Below, piece after piece: positions 52,076 to 62,554 of a stretch of 64,000 nucleotides of DNA; position 1 is the first letter of the stretch; the number at the start of each line of letters is the position of its first letter. Made by a program: the position numbers and the translations under genes. Where the stretch lies: NCBI GenBank assembly GCA_018821435.1, contig JAHJME010000005.1:1-64000 (forward strand), read 5' to 3'. The notes below the pieces were generated by a model, which worked only from the letters and a program-made list of their open reading frames with translations, ran no database searches and was not told the origin of the DNA. Source of the stretch: Alphaproteobacteria bacterium. GTDB taxonomy: Bacteria > Pseudomonadota > Alphaproteobacteria > Caulobacterales > Caulobacteraceae.

Positions 52076-52873
52076 ATGAGCAACGTTCTGCAAGCCCCCG
52101 CCGTGAGCGTGAACGGCCTGTTCGACCTGACGGGCAAGGTGGCGGTGATCACCGGATCGTCGCGCGGCATCGGGCGCGCCATCGCCGAGCGGATGGCCCA
52201 GCAGGGCGCCAAGGTGGTGATCTCGTCCCGCAAGGCCGGCCCCTGCGACGAGGTTGCCGCGCTGATCAACGAACGCAGCCCCGGCCACGCTATCGCCGTG
52301 ACGGCAAACATCTCGTCGAAGGACGACCTTCAGCGGCTGATGGACGAGACCCGCAAGGCGTTCGGCAAGATCGACATCCTGGTCTGCAACGCCGCGTCCA
52401 ACCCCTACTACGGCTCGCAGCTCGAGATCTCGGACGAGGCCTTCACCAAGATCCTGGCCAACAACATCATCGCCAACAACTGGATGATCCAGATGGTGGC
52501 GCCCGAGATGAAGGAACGGAAGGACGGCGCGATCATCGTGATCTCGTCGATCGGCGGCCTGCGCGGCACCGAGGTGATCGGCGCCTACGCCATCTCCAAG
52601 GCGGCCGACATGCAGCTGGCGCGCAACCTCGCCAAGGAACTGGGCCCCTACAACATCCGCATCAACTGCGTGGCCCCCGGCCTGGTGAAGACCGACTTCG
52701 CCAAGGCGCTGTGGGACAACCCGGCCGGCGAGGAACGGGCCAGCACCGGCACGCCGCTGCGCCGTCTGGGAGAGCCCGACGACCTGGCCGGCGCCGCGGT
52801 CTATCTGGCGTCGCGCGCCGGGGCGTGGACCACGGGCCAGACCATCGTGGTGGACGGCGGCTCGACCTGCTGA
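52076..52873 (+). CDS. Short-chain dehydrogenase/reductase
   Basis: The 265-residue protein has the NAD(P)-binding motif TGSSRGIG at about residues 28-35 and the catalytic set NAAS, SSIGG and YAISK. Its C-terminus (VDGGSTC) is typical of classical SDRs. The start at 52076 has AAGGAT upstream. The upstream operator resembles that of the ACAD gene at 4675, so a role in acyl-chain metabolism is plausible. Confidence 0.93.
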   Translation: MSNVLQAPAVSVNGLFDLTGKVAVITGSSRGIGRAIAERMAQQGAKVVISSRKAGPCDEVAALINERSPGHAIAVTANISSKDDLQRLMDETRKAFGKIDILVCNAASNPYYGSQLEISDEAFTKILANNIIANNWMIQMVAPEMKERKDGAIIVISSIGGLRGTEVIGAYAISKAADMQLARNLAKELGPYNIRINCVAPGLVKTDFAKALWDNPAGEERASTGTPLRRLGEPDDLAGAAVYLASRAGAWTTGQTIVVDGGSTC

Positions 52874-52909
52874 GGTGAAGACGGCGCCCCCGACGGGGGC
52901 GCTATGGTC

Positions 52910-53284
52910 TCATCTCCAACTCTCGGTCTCATACTGCATGGCCCCCGCGACATTGCCCTCGGTGTCGCGGAAGAACGTCAGCTCGCCCACGCCCTCGATG
53001 CGGAACGGCGGCATCAGAATGGTCCCGCCGCCGGCCTCGATGGCGGCGATGGTCGCCTTGAGGTCGTCGACGCCGAAGGTGATCTCCATCCCCGGCATGC
53101 GCTGGCCGCCCACGTCGCGGCGGCCCTGCAAGGCCGCCAGATGGCCCTCGCCCGTCGTGCGCGACTGGTAGAAGCCGGGCGGCCCCCAGGGCGTGAAGCT
53201 CCAGCCGAACACATCCTCGTAGAAGCGTTTGGCGCGTGGCACGTCGTCGGCGTTGATGGCGAAGTGGCGGAGGGTTCCGGGCAT
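52910..53284 (-). CDS. VOC-superfamily protein
   Basis: The 124-residue protein has LRHFAINADDVPRAKRFYEDVFGWSF and GMEITFGVDDLKATIAAIEAGGG, with the C-terminal DTEGNVAGAMQ. It is a single glyoxalase/bleomycin-resistance type module, likely a dimer. The start is near the divergent AraC gene (68 bp between). Substrate unknown. Confidence 0.9.
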   Translation of the reverse strand: MPGTLRHFAINADDVPRAKRFYEDVFGWSFTPWGPPGFYQSRTTGEGHLAALQGRRDVGGQRMPGMEITFGVDDLKATIAAIEAGGGTILMPPFRIEGVGELTFFRDTEGNVAGAMQYETESWR

Positions 53285-53352
53285 GGCGAAGGCTCCTTCA
53301 CCGTCAAGCTAGGCTGGCGCCGTGCGGCGCGCTTGCGCTAGTCTGACGAATT

Positions 53353-54120
53353 ATGTCGCCAACGCGCCAGACTGTGCGGGACATCGACGGCTTCCCCGTG
53401 CGGGGTCTGGCCTCGACCTATCGCGACCGGACGCGCTTGGATCGCCACACCCATCCCTGGGCCCAGTTGGTCTATGCAGCGAGCGGGACGATGCGCGTCG
53501 TGACGCAGGCCGCGACCTGGCTGGTTCCGCCGACCCGGGCGATCTGGGTGCCGGGCGGCGTGCCGCATGAGATCGAGATGCGCGGCGCCGTGGCGATGCG
53601 CACCCTCTATCTGGCGCCGGCGGAGGGCGAGCCCCGGCTGGCCGGATGCCGGGCGATCGAAGTGGCGCCACTGCTGCGCGAGCTGATCCTGCACATCGTG
53701 AAGCTGGGCATGCTGGAGGCCGGCGACCCGGCGCATGCGCGGTTGGAGGGCTTGCTGGTCGACCTGCTGGCGGTGGGCGAGACGGCGCCGCTGGAGTTGC
53801 CCCTGCCCGCCGATCCTCGCGCCCGCGCCTTCGCCGACCGCCTGCTGGACGAGCCGGGGGCAGAGGCGTCGCTCGCCGAGATGGCGCGTGGCTGCGGCGC
53901 GTCCTTGCGGACGCTGCAGCGCCTGTTCCTTGCGCAGACCGGTCTGTCCCTCGAAGCGTGGCGCGGCAAGGCGCGGATGCAGCACTCGCTGGTGTCGCTG
54001 AGCGCCGGGGCCTCGGTGACCGCGGCGGCCCTGGACGCCGGCTATCAGAGCCCTTCGGCCTTCATCGCCGCCTTCAGGCGCGCGTTCGGTGTCACCCCGG
54101 CCCGTTGGCGGGCGTCCTGA
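53353..54120 (+). CDS. AraC-family regulator with cupin N-terminus
   Basis: The 255-residue protein has an N-terminal cupin (RLDRHTHPWAQLVYAASGTMRVVT and WVPGGVPHEIEM). A C-terminal double HTH ends GYQSPSAFIAAFRRAFGVTPARWR. It is divergent from the VOC gene and probably controls it or itself. The cupin could sense a small molecule; not known. Confidence 0.93.
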   Translation: MSPTRQTVRDIDGFPVRGLASTYRDRTRLDRHTHPWAQLVYAASGTMRVVTQAATWLVPPTRAIWVPGGVPHEIEMRGAVAMRTLYLAPAEGEPRLAGCRAIEVAPLLRELILHIVKLGMLEAGDPAHARLEGLLVDLLAVGETAPLELPLPADPRARAFADRLLDEPGAEASLAEMARGCGASLRTLQRLFLAQTGLSLEAWRGKARMQHSLVSLSAGASVTAAALDAGYQSPSAFIAAFRRAFGVTPARWRAS

Positions 54121-54245
54121 GGCATTTCCGCTCCCTTCGCGTCCCTGTCGCGCGATCGTGGTTGGCCTGTCGCGTAGAGCGCCTATGACTGTGGTGGGGG
54201 TCACGTCCCGCCGCCTTGCGCGGCGGGCTCTTCGAAAGACCAACG

Positions 54246-54812
54246 ATGCGTCTGCCCCTGATCGCCCCCGCCGACCTGACGCCCGAGCAGAAGCCGCTCT
54301 ACGACGACATGCGCAAGGGGATCGCCAGCAACTTCAACGCCTTCAAGGTCGAGCGCGAGGACGGCGCCCTGATGGGGCCGTGGAACCCCTGGCTGCACGA
54401 GCCGGCCATCGGCAAGGCGATCTGGGACCTGACCCTGGCGATGACCGCCAACGCCACGCTGAAGGACAACGTCCGGCAGATCGCCATCCTGGTGGTGGGC
54501 GCGCGGTTCGACGCCGCCTACGAACTCTACGCCCACATCGCCGTCGCCGAGCGCGAGGGGATGAAGGCCGAGCGGCTGGCGACCTTGGTCGCCGATCTCA
54601 AGCCCAACGACCTGGCTGCCGACGAGAGCGTCGCCTTCGACGTCGCCTATTGCCTGGTGCGGGGCGGGGTGCTGCCCGAGCCGCTGTACCGGCTGTCCAT
54701 CGCGACCTTCGGCCAGCACGGGACGAACGAGCTGATCTATCTGGTGGGCCTCTACAGCCTGGTCTCGACCACCTTGAACGGCTTCAACGTGCCGGTTCCC
54801 GAGCGGGAGTAG
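54246..54812 (+). CDS. Carboxymuconolactone decarboxylase-like protein
   Basis: The 188-residue protein belongs to the AhpD/CMD fold. It has LPLIAPADLTPEQKPLYDDM and LKDNVRQIAILVVGARFDAAYELYAHIAVAEREGM. The usual CxxC of AhpD is absent, so it is not a peroxidase reductant of that type. The ATG at 54246 was chosen over an upstream one at 54216. It overlaps the convergent aminotransferase by 29 bp at the end. Confidence 0.85.
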   Translation: MRLPLIAPADLTPEQKPLYDDMRKGIASNFNAFKVEREDGALMGPWNPWLHEPAIGKAIWDLTLAMTANATLKDNVRQIAILVVGARFDAAYELYAHIAVAEREGMKAERLATLVADLKPNDLAADESVAFDVAYCLVRGGVLPEPLYRLSIATFGQHGTNELIYLVGLYSLVSTTLNGFNVPVPERE

Positions 54813-55977
54813 CGGCCTTCAGGCTGAGCTCCCGCGCCTTGGCCAGGCGGGTCACGCCCTCGTCCAGGGTGGCGTCACCCTTGGAGAAGCACAGCCGCGC
54901 GATGGTGGTCACCGGGTCGGCCTCATAGAAGGCCGAGATGGGGATGGCGGCCACGCCCGCCTCCTTCACCGCCCGCAGGCAGAAGTCGCGGTCGCCCTCG
55001 GTGACGCCCGAGCCGGTCAGGTCGATGTTGAGGAAGTAGGTCCCCTGGCTGGGGATCACTGCGAAGCCCTCACGCTTGAGCCCCTCGGTCAGACGGTCGC
55101 GCGAGCGCTCCAGTCCGCGGGGCATGTCGCGGAACCAGTCCCCGGAGTTCTCCAGCCCCCAGGCCACCGCCGACTGCAGGTTGGGCGGGGTGGTGAAGGT
55201 CAGGAACTGGTGCGCGCGGGCCAGGCTGTGGGTCAGGGCGGGGGCGGCGCAGAGGTAACCCACCTTCCAGCCGGTCAGGCCGAACATCTTGCCTGCGGAG
55301 CCGATCTTCACCGTTCGCTCGCGCATGCCGGCATAGGCGATCAGCGGCCGGTGGCGGGCGCCGCCGAACACCACCTGCTCCCAGACCTCGTCGCAGATCG
55401 CAATGGCGTCGTGCGCCACGCAGAACTCGGCCAGCAGGGCCAGGTCCTCGTCGGGCAGCACGACGCCGGTGGGATTGATCGGATTGTTCAGCACCACCAG
55501 CCGGGTGCGCGGCGTGAAGACCGCCTTCAGCATCTCGCGGGTGAAGCGCCAGTGCGGCGGCGCCAGCCGCACCAGCTTCGGCACGCCGCCCGCCCTTCGG
55601 ATCAGCGGCGGATAGGCGTCGTAGAACGGCTGGAAGACGATCACCTCGTCGCCCGGCTCGATCAGGGCGAGGAAGCTGGCGGCCAGGGCCTCGGTGGCGC
55701 CGGAGGTGACGGTGACCTCGCTGGCCCAGTCCAGGTCCAGGGCCTGGTGGCGGCCGTAGTGGGCGGCCACAGCTTGGCGCAACTCGGGCAGGCCGGCCAT
55801 GGGTGGATACTGGTTGTAGCCGTTCAGAACGGCCTCGGCCGCCTTCGCCCGCACGGCCTCCGGGCCGGGATCGTCCGGGAAGCCCTGGCCCAGGTTCACC
55901 GCGCCGTTCGCGCGCGCCAGACCGGACATCTCCTCGAAGACGGTGGTGGGCAGGCTTGAGAAAATCGCATTCGCCAT
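54784..55977 (-). CDS. Class I/II aminotransferase (PLP-dependent)
   Basis: The 397-residue fold-type I enzyme has NLGQGFPDDPGPEAVR at the start, NNPINPTGVV and, at the PLP lysine, KIGSAGKMFGLTGWKVGYL. It resembles the methionine/kynurenine-type aminotransferases (YbdL-like) or alanine/aspartate aminotransferases; the substrate cannot be fixed. The start at 55977 (MANAIFSSLPTTVF) was chosen over a longer frame that overlaps the GNAT gene. It is divergent from GNAT. Confidence 0.92.
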   Translation of the reverse strand: MANAIFSSLPTTVFEEMSGLARANGAVNLGQGFPDDPGPEAVRAKAAEAVLNGYNQYPPMAGLPELRQAVAAHYGRHQALDLDWASEVTVTSGATEALAASFLALIEPGDEVIVFQPFYDAYPPLIRRAGGVPKLVRLAPPHWRFTREMLKAVFTPRTRLVVLNNPINPTGVVLPDEDLALLAEFCVAHDAIAICDEVWEQVVFGGARHRPLIAYAGMRERTVKIGSAGKMFGLTGWKVGYLCAAPALTHSLARAHQFLTFTTPPNLQSAVAWGLENSGDWFRDMPRGLERSRDRLTEGLKREGFAVIPSQGTYFLNIDLTGSGVTEGDRDFCLRAVKEAGVAAIPISAFYEADPVTTIARLCFSKGDATLDEGVTRLAKARELSLKAATPAREPAR

Positions 55978-56026
55978 TAGGTCGACATTGGCCGCAGACT
56001 GCGTCGCTGACCACCCCGGAGGACCC

Positions 56027-56479
56027 ATGGAGATCGTCGAATTCGAACCGGGTCACGCCCAGGCCTTTCACAGCCTGAACGCGGCTTGGATCTCGAAATA
56101 CTTCGTGCTGGAGGCCAAGGACGTCGAGGTCCTGACCGACCCCGAGGGCAAGATCGTCGCCAGGGGCGGTCGCATCTTCATGGCCCTGAAGGACGGCGTG
56201 GCCGTCGGCTGCGCGGCCCTGCTGAAGATGGGCGACGGCGGCTACGAGGTGGCCAAGATGACCGTGTCGGAGGACCTGCGCGGCTCGGGCCTGGGCCGGC
56301 TGCTGATGCAACGCTGCATCGACGCCGGGGCGGAGATGGGCGCGACCCGGCTCTACCTGGAGACCAACTCCAGCCTCGGTCCGGCGCTGGGCCTCTATCG
56401 CGCGATGGGCTTCCGAGATCTTCCGCCCGCTGAGACACCGTACGTCCGCGCCGACGTCTTCATGGAAAGACCGTACTGA
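56027..56479 (+). CDS. GNAT acetyltransferase
   Basis: The 150-residue protein has the acetyl-CoA pyrophosphate loop VSEDLRGSGLGRLLMQ and the family beta-strand 4/5 pattern (YEVAKMTV, TRLYLETNSSLGPALGLYRAMGF). GGAGG precedes the ATG. It is divergent from the aminotransferase with 49 bp between starts. Substrate unknown. Confidence 0.9.
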   Translation: MEIVEFEPGHAQAFHSLNAAWISKYFVLEAKDVEVLTDPEGKIVARGGRIFMALKDGVAVGCAALLKMGDGGYEVAKMTVSEDLRGSGLGRLLMQRCIDAGAEMGATRLYLETNSSLGPALGLYRAMGFRDLPPAETPYVRADVFMERPY

Positions 56480-56548
56480 CGCAGTTCTCATGTTGCGAAC
56501 GACTCGCAATAGCAATAGCGTCATGCGGACTTCCCCCGGAGTCCGGCC

Positions 56549-57019
56549 ATGTACGACCTCAAGCCCCGCGACGACCTCCTACACGGCGAGCGGCTGCTGA
56601 TCCGCACCGTGCGGCTGCTGGCGCTGACGGCGCCCTGCCACAGCCTGAAAGCTCATTTCGAGGAGGCTTGCGGCTGCGCGGGGCAGGCGGCCTATCGGAT
56701 GCTGGAGGTCTTCGTGCAGCAGTTGGGTGCGCGGGGACGGCGGCGGCTGACCCTGTCGATTCCGGCCGATCCCCGTCTCACAGACGATGAGCGGATCATC
56801 CTGGACGCCTTCGGCTGCGCCCAGGCCGAGGACCATCGTTCGCTGGACGAACGCTTGTGGGGATTGCTGGGCGCTCAACCGCCCTTCCCCATGGGGGCCG
56901 CGGCGTGCGTGGTCGCCGAGACCCTCGCCATGAACGGGCTGATGCTGCGATCGCGGCCCGCGCCGGAACTGGCGATCCCACAGCCGGCGCTCTTCGTTTT
57001 TCCCATGGCCGCTGAGTAG
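56549..57019 (+). CDS. Hypothetical protein of 156 residues
   Basis: A short basic/acidic N-terminus (MYDLKPRDDLLHGERLLIRT) is followed by a helix-rich body. Three cysteines occur in a cluster (CHSLKAHFEEACGCAGQAAY) and the tail is hydrophobic (ALFVFPMAAE). The cluster could bind metal. The ATG has CGGAG 8 bp upstream. It lies alone between GNAT and a convergent gene. I do not recognise the family. Confidence 0.65.
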   Translation: MYDLKPRDDLLHGERLLIRTVRLLALTAPCHSLKAHFEEACGCAGQAAYRMLEVFVQQLGARGRRRLTLSIPADPRLTDDERIILDAFGCAQAEDHRSLDERLWGLLGAQPPFPMGAAACVVAETLAMNGLMLRSRPAPELAIPQPALFVFPMAAE

Positions 57020-57045
57020 CAGGCCGCTGCGTCAGATCCGGTCGT

Positions 57046-58266
57046 TCAGCGCCGATCCTTCGCGAACCGCAGGATCGCGCCGTTGCGGTCGTCGGCGACC
57101 CAGATCGATCCGTCCTGCGCCACCGCCATGCCCACGGGCGAACCGCTGGGCCGGCGACCCTTCACGGCGCGCCAGCCGGGCGTGAGGTCGAGGGGCTTGG
57201 CGGCCTTCGGCAGGCCGGCGGCGTCCAGCTCATAGGCCAGCAGGCGCGAGCCCGTGGACCGGTAGCCGTGCAGGCTGACGATCAGCCGGCCCTGAAGCTC
57301 GGGGAACATCGCGCCCCGGTACTCGATCAGGTCCAGCGGCGCGCCGTGCGGCGGCATCAGCACGGCCGGGCGGCGGTAGGGGGCGCAGGCGATCTTCATG
57401 GCCTTCCACGCGGGCGCCGGCTGGCCCGCGCCCATGCAGTAGGGCCAGCCATAGTTCGCGCCGGCCTTGATCACGTTCAGCTCCTCCGGCGGCCAGGCCG
57501 GGTCGGCGACGTCGATGCTGTTCTCGGCCTGCAGGATCGTCCCGGCCCGGGTGCGGATCAGCGCCAGCGAGTTGCGCAGGCCTCGCGCGAACACGGTCGG
57601 CTCGGCCGCCCAGTTGCCCGGTCCCTGCGGCGCGAACCGCCAGAGGGCCGCCTGTTTCTCCGCCTCGGCGCAGCGGGTCTCGCCGGGCTTTGGCGGGCAC
57701 TGGTCCGACGGCGCGCCGACATTGACCAGCAGGGCGCCGTCGGCGTCGAAGATGAAGGCCGACAGGGGGTGGCGATTGTCGTGCAGGCGATTGTCCGGCA
57801 GGCCCTCGACCACGGTGACCAGGGTGGCCTGCGGATCGGCGGCGGCGGGGTCGAAGCGGCGGATGCGGCTCATCTCGCCGAGGTAGATCTGGCCGTCCGG
57901 ACCGATGGCCACCGTGTGCGGCAGGTCGAGCTTGGTCAGCAGGCGGGTGAGGACCGGCTCGCCGCCGGGCTTGGGCGTCAGCCGCCAGACCGAGCCCCGG
58001 CCCGGGTCCCAGATGCCGAGGTCGACGACCAGCATGTCGCCGCCTGGGAGCGCGAGCAGGGTGCGGGGCAGGTGGAGGGTGCGCTTGGAGGCCGGCAGGC
58101 CGGCGGGCGGCGGGGCCAGGACGATGCCGGCGCAGAGGCCCTTCACCGTTTCGATCGGCGCGCGGGGATAGCCGTCGCAGGTCCGCGCGTCGCGGGCGTA
58201 GCCTTCGGCCGCCTGGGCGGCGCCGGCGATGAGCGTGAGCGCCAGGGCGGCGATCAGCCGGCGCAT
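57046..58266 (-). CDS. Exported glucose/sorbosone dehydrogenase-like beta-propeller
   Basis: The 406-residue precursor has a signal peptide (MRRLIAALALTLIAGAAQAA). A six-bladed propeller follows with LPHTVAIGPDGQIYLGEMSRIRRF, GLRNSLALIRTRAGTILQAENSID, NVIKAGANYGWPYC and GSPVGMAVAQDGSIWVADD. These belong to the PQQ-dependent sugar dehydrogenase fold. It starts 4 bp after the hemolysin III-type gene, so they form one unit. The catalytic histidine-arginine pair is not fully clear. Confidence 0.87.
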   Translation of the reverse strand: MRRLIAALALTLIAGAAQAAEGYARDARTCDGYPRAPIETVKGLCAGIVLAPPPAGLPASKRTLHLPRTLLALPGGDMLVVDLGIWDPGRGSVWRLTPKPGGEPVLTRLLTKLDLPHTVAIGPDGQIYLGEMSRIRRFDPAAADPQATLVTVVEGLPDNRLHDNRHPLSAFIFDADGALLVNVGAPSDQCPPKPGETRCAEAEKQAALWRFAPQGPGNWAAEPTVFARGLRNSLALIRTRAGTILQAENSIDVADPAWPPEELNVIKAGANYGWPYCMGAGQPAPAWKAMKIACAPYRRPAVLMPPHGAPLDLIEYRGAMFPELQGRLIVSLHGYRSTGSRLLAYELDAAGLPKAAKPLDLTPGWRAVKGRRPSGSPVGMAVAQDGSIWVADDRNGAILRFAKDRR

Positions 58267-58270
58267 GGGC

Positions 58271-58939
58271 TCAGTGCGTGCTCGCCAGGACCACGCCGGT
58301 CAGCACGGCGCACCAGTGGGCGGCGGCGGCGGCCACGACGTGGCCGTGCCAGATGGCGCGCGAGAACTTCAGCCGCTTGTTCACGTAGAAGATCACGCCG
58401 GTGGAATAGAGCACGCCGCCGGTCACCAGCAGGGCCAGGGCGTACCAGGCCAGGGTGTCGATCATCGGCTTCAGCGCCACGACCACCAGCCAGCCCAGCA
58501 CCAGGTAGACGGCCACCCAGAACTTCCGGTCGATGCCGACCATGAACAGCTTCCCCAGCACGCCCAGAACCGCGACGGTCCAGACGGCCGATGTCATCCC
58601 CGGACCCCAGGCGCCCGGCAGGTTGATCGTGAAGGGGGTGTAGGAGCCGGCGATCATCAGGAAGATGCCGGCGTGGTCCAGGCGGCGCAGCACCGGGCGG
58701 TACTGCGGCTTGGCGAAGTTGTAGGCGGTGGAGAAGGCCAGCATGGCGATGATGCCGGCGGCGTAGATCGACACGCCCACCACATTGCTGATGCGGCCGC
58801 CCATGACGGCCAGGGTCAGCAGCACGATCCCGCCCACCAGCGCCAGGGTCAGGCCCATGACGTGCACCACCAGATCCGCGCACTTGGCGGCGGCGGTCGG
58901 GTAGTGGCGGGGCGGGTATGGGCGCTCGGCGATGGTCAT
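58271..58939 (-). CDS. trhA: Hemolysin III/TrhA family membrane protein
   Basis: The 222-residue protein has seven membrane segments and the PAQR-related motifs ADLVVHVMGLTLA at the start, FSTAYN, LRRLDHAGIFLMIAGSYTPF, and a C-terminal HGHVVAAAAAHW with the metal-binding histidines. TrhA-type proteins modulate membrane energy or lipid state; the named hemolytic role is not a reliable description. The start at 58939 has GGGAG 5 bp upstream. Confidence 0.92.
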   Translation of the reverse strand: MTIAERPYPPRHYPTAAAKCADLVVHVMGLTLALVGGIVLLTLAVMGGRISNVVGVSIYAAGIIAMLAFSTAYNFAKPQYRPVLRRLDHAGIFLMIAGSYTPFTINLPGAWGPGMTSAVWTVAVLGVLGKLFMVGIDRKFWVAVYLVLGWLVVVALKPMIDTLAWYALALLVTGGVLYSTGVIFYVNKRLKFSRAIWHGHVVAAAAAHWCAVLTGVVLASTH

Positions 58940-59026
58940 GGGAAACTCCCTGGACATCTTCCGTGTCATGCCGATGGCGGGCCCGTCCAGAGGGGAGCCC
59001 GCCAGCGGGACGATTTTACGCGGACG

Positions 59027-60859
<1,833 letters not shown>

Positions 60860-60924
60860 GGCGCGGACGGTCTCTTTGCGAAGGCGCGCGCTTGTAAGGG
60901 AACCTGAGGCGCGCCGCCAGTGTG

Positions 60925-60941
60925 TTGTGCGCCGCACATAA
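60925..60941. promoter_or_regulatory. TTGTGC palindrome upstream of typA
   Basis: TTGTGC-GCC-GCACATAA contains the symmetric core TGTGCGCCGCACA. A sister site at 61043-61059 has the same frame with two changes. It lies 66 bp before the typA start, in the promoter region. Confidence 0.5.
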
Positions 60942-61034
60942 CGTCTGGGGCGAGTGACGTAACGCGATATCTTGATTTCGCAGCGAAAACAGGAAAACCG
61001 CCGGGGTGCGACACAAAAGTTTCTGCAGCAACCC

Positions 61035-61063
61035 TTGCGTTATTGTGCACTGCACATTAGCTT
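61035..61063 (+). promoter_or_regulatory. Promoter of small RNA copy B with internal palindrome
   Basis: TTGCGT (61035-61040) and TAGCTT (61058-61063) are 17 bp apart. GCTTAACC at 61060 also resembles the Caulobacter -10. The spacer carries TTGTGC-ACT-GCACATTA (61043-61059), nearly the same as the typA-side site, in a position where a bound protein would block RNA polymerase. Confidence 0.55.
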
Positions 61064-61071
61064 AACCGATG

Positions 61072-61153
61072 TGAGGCGTCGCTGACGCCTTTGCCCTTCC
61101 TGGGCGTTTCCTCCCTAATTGAACTGCCGCGCCCGATGGCGCGGCTTTTTTTT
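61072..61153 (+). ncRNA. Small regulatory RNA, suhB/alpha-r8 (MmgR)-like, copy B
   Basis: From the predicted start comes a first hairpin AGGCGTC-GCT-GACGCCT (61074-61090). It is followed by the second hairpin GCCC-TTCCT-GGGC (61093-61105) and the unpaired UUUCCUCCCU stretch (61107-61116). The terminator GCCGCGCC-N4-GGCGCGGC ends in eight U residues (61126-61153). The core is almost identical to copy A at 8758-8791 on the other strand. A total of about 80 nt is normal for this RNA class. It is divergent from typA. Confidence 0.78.
61126..61153 (+). terminator. Intrinsic terminator of small RNA copy B
   Basis: GCCGCGCC (61126-61133) pairs perfectly with GGCGCGGC (61138-61145), loop CGAT, followed by eight T residues. 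It is one of the strongest terminators in the window. Confidence 0.92.
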
Positions 61154-61210
61154 GGCCTGATGGGTGGCCGATAGCCGTCGGCCGCGCGCGCGGCAGGCGC
61201 TGTCGTTTTG

Positions 61211-61301
61211 TCCACGAACCACACGAACCACACGAACAGGTGCGACGCCGGCGAGGCCTCGCGGTCCCGAGCGCGTTCGTGTGGTTCGTGTGGTTCGTGG
61301 A
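61211..61301. repeat. Perfect 27-bp inverted repeat, CACGAACCA type
   Basis: The arm at 61211-61237 starts TCCACGAACCACACGAACC and is exactly the reverse complement of the arm at 61275-61301. The arms hold three tandem 9-bp CACGAACCA units. A 37-bp GC-rich spacer lies between. The same design with two base-pair changes occurs at 62651-62740. It is a structural repeat, not coding. Confidence 0.9.
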
Positions 61302-61334
61302 TATTTCTACCGGCGCTGCGCGCCCCGCAGGTGG

Positions 61335-62024
61335 TCAGGCCGAGCTTTGGGGTTGGGGCGCCTCGACGGCCTCCCGGTCCGGAGGATCGGGCAGGTCGCG
61401 CCAGGTAGCGGCGGGTTCGGTTGGGAGGCCGAGGGCGACGCAGAGTTCGATGACCTGTGTCTCGAGGGGCTTGTCGCAAGACGTGGGACACCGCCGCCGG
61501 GACTCCAGGCGCTCCTCCAGCAGGGCGAAGAGATCGTCCGGGGTCTCCTCGGTCTCGAGGCGCTCGCGCTCGTCCCAGATCAGCCGCCGCAGGGCGCTGC
61601 GCAGGTCGGCCTCGCGCTGCAGGGCGGCCGGATCGGGCGGGGTGAGGGGCGCGGGCGGCTCGACCGTCGGCGCGATCTCCGAGGCGTCGTCTTCGTCGCC
61701 GTCCTCCTCGTCCCAGGCCGAGTCGTCGTCGACGTCGGTGTCGGGGCGATGCGTCCAGGGCGTCAGCAGCGCCGCGCGCTCAGCCAGGCGCGCGGCCTCC
61801 GCCACATCCCGGGCGGCGTCGCGCCGCAGCTTGGCGCTGAGCGCGATGCTCTGCCGCGCCGAGCGCGAGGCGCGCTGATACGTCCGCCCCATCTCGGCGA
61901 TCACCGCCGGATCGTCCGACGCCAGCGCATGGGCATGGACATGCCGCGCCAGCGCCATGTCCATCTCCGTCAGCTCGGCGAGATGCTCCTGCTCGCGGTC
62001 GGTGAAGATGGAGTTGGGCGCCAT
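61335..62024 (-). CDS. Hypothetical acidic protein of 229 residues
   Basis: The protein starts MAPNSIFTDREQEHLAELTE. It has a helical N-terminal half (LASDDPAVIAEMGRTYQRASRSARQSIALSAKL), a very acidic middle linker (DDDSAWDEEDGDEDD) and a C-terminal helical part (LRSALRRLIWDERERLETEETPDDLFALLEERL). No catalytic motif or membrane segment is visible. It lies alone between two repeat regions. Its function is unknown; the helical and acidic pattern suggests protein binding, as a guess. Confidence 0.72.
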   Translation of the reverse strand: MAPNSIFTDREQEHLAELTEMDMALARHVHAHALASDDPAVIAEMGRTYQRASRSARQSIALSAKLRRDAARDVAEAARLAERAALLTPWTHRPDTDVDDDSAWDEEDGDEDDASEIAPTVEPPAPLTPPDPAALQREADLRSALRRLIWDERERLETEETPDDLFALLEERLESRRRCPTSCDKPLETQVIELCVALGLPTEPAATWRDLPDPPDREAVEAPQPQSSA

Positions 62025-62164
62025 GAACGTAAAAGGAACATGGAGGTGGGGCGAATGTCAAAGTTTGTTGGGGTGGGAGCGTCAGGGGTCAGCTGGATGG
62101 TCGCAAACCGGGCGCTGCGGAGGTCCGGGAGGGGTGGTTTGCGGGTCTTCGGCTGCGACCGCAG

Positions 62165-62461
62165 TTAGTGTGCGGAGTGCATCACAGCGACGATGTTGGC
62201 GAGTACGAACATGCCGGTGCACGCTCCCGCCACGCCGCAGAGGCTGCCGCTCATCCGCTGGACGAAGACTCGCCTGGGCCACGTCGCGGCAAACCCGATG
62301 GGCAGTAGGAAGCCCACGGCAAGCGAGGTCCCGAGAGTTAGCCCATCCGAGAGGAAGACTCTATCCACCGTCAGCAACCAAACAGCCGCTACGAGGGCTG
62401 AGGCGATGCCGACCGCGAAGCAGGCCAAGAGCCAATATGATTGCGGGCGGGGCATCGTCAT
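62165..62461 (-). CDS. Small membrane protein, unknown
   Basis: The 98-residue product has three hydrophobic segments (SYWLLACFAVGIASALVAAVWLL, then LGTSLAVGFLLPIGFAATW, then CTGMFVLANIVAVM). The ATG at 62461 (MTMPRPQSYW) was taken; the frame is open further up without signals. Base composition is lower in GC than the neighbours, so it may be a recent acquisition or weakly coding. No function can be given. Confidence 0.5.
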   Translation of the reverse strand: MTMPRPQSYWLLACFAVGIASALVAAVWLLTVDRVFLSDGLTLGTSLAVGFLLPIGFAATWPRRVFVQRMSGSLCGVAGACTGMFVLANIVAVMHSAH

Positions 62462-62554
62462 TCCCAAGCTTAGCCTTGCGAGGAAAGTCCGCAACGGTCC
62501 GAAAGCAGATGGCGGCGTGGCGCCGGACAGCGGATGTATCGAGTATTCGCGCGG

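Noticed and set aside
61211..61301. CRISPR-like array
   Set aside because: The repeated CACGAACCA units are only 9 bp, adjacent without spacers, and arranged as two inverted arms. No cas gene is present.
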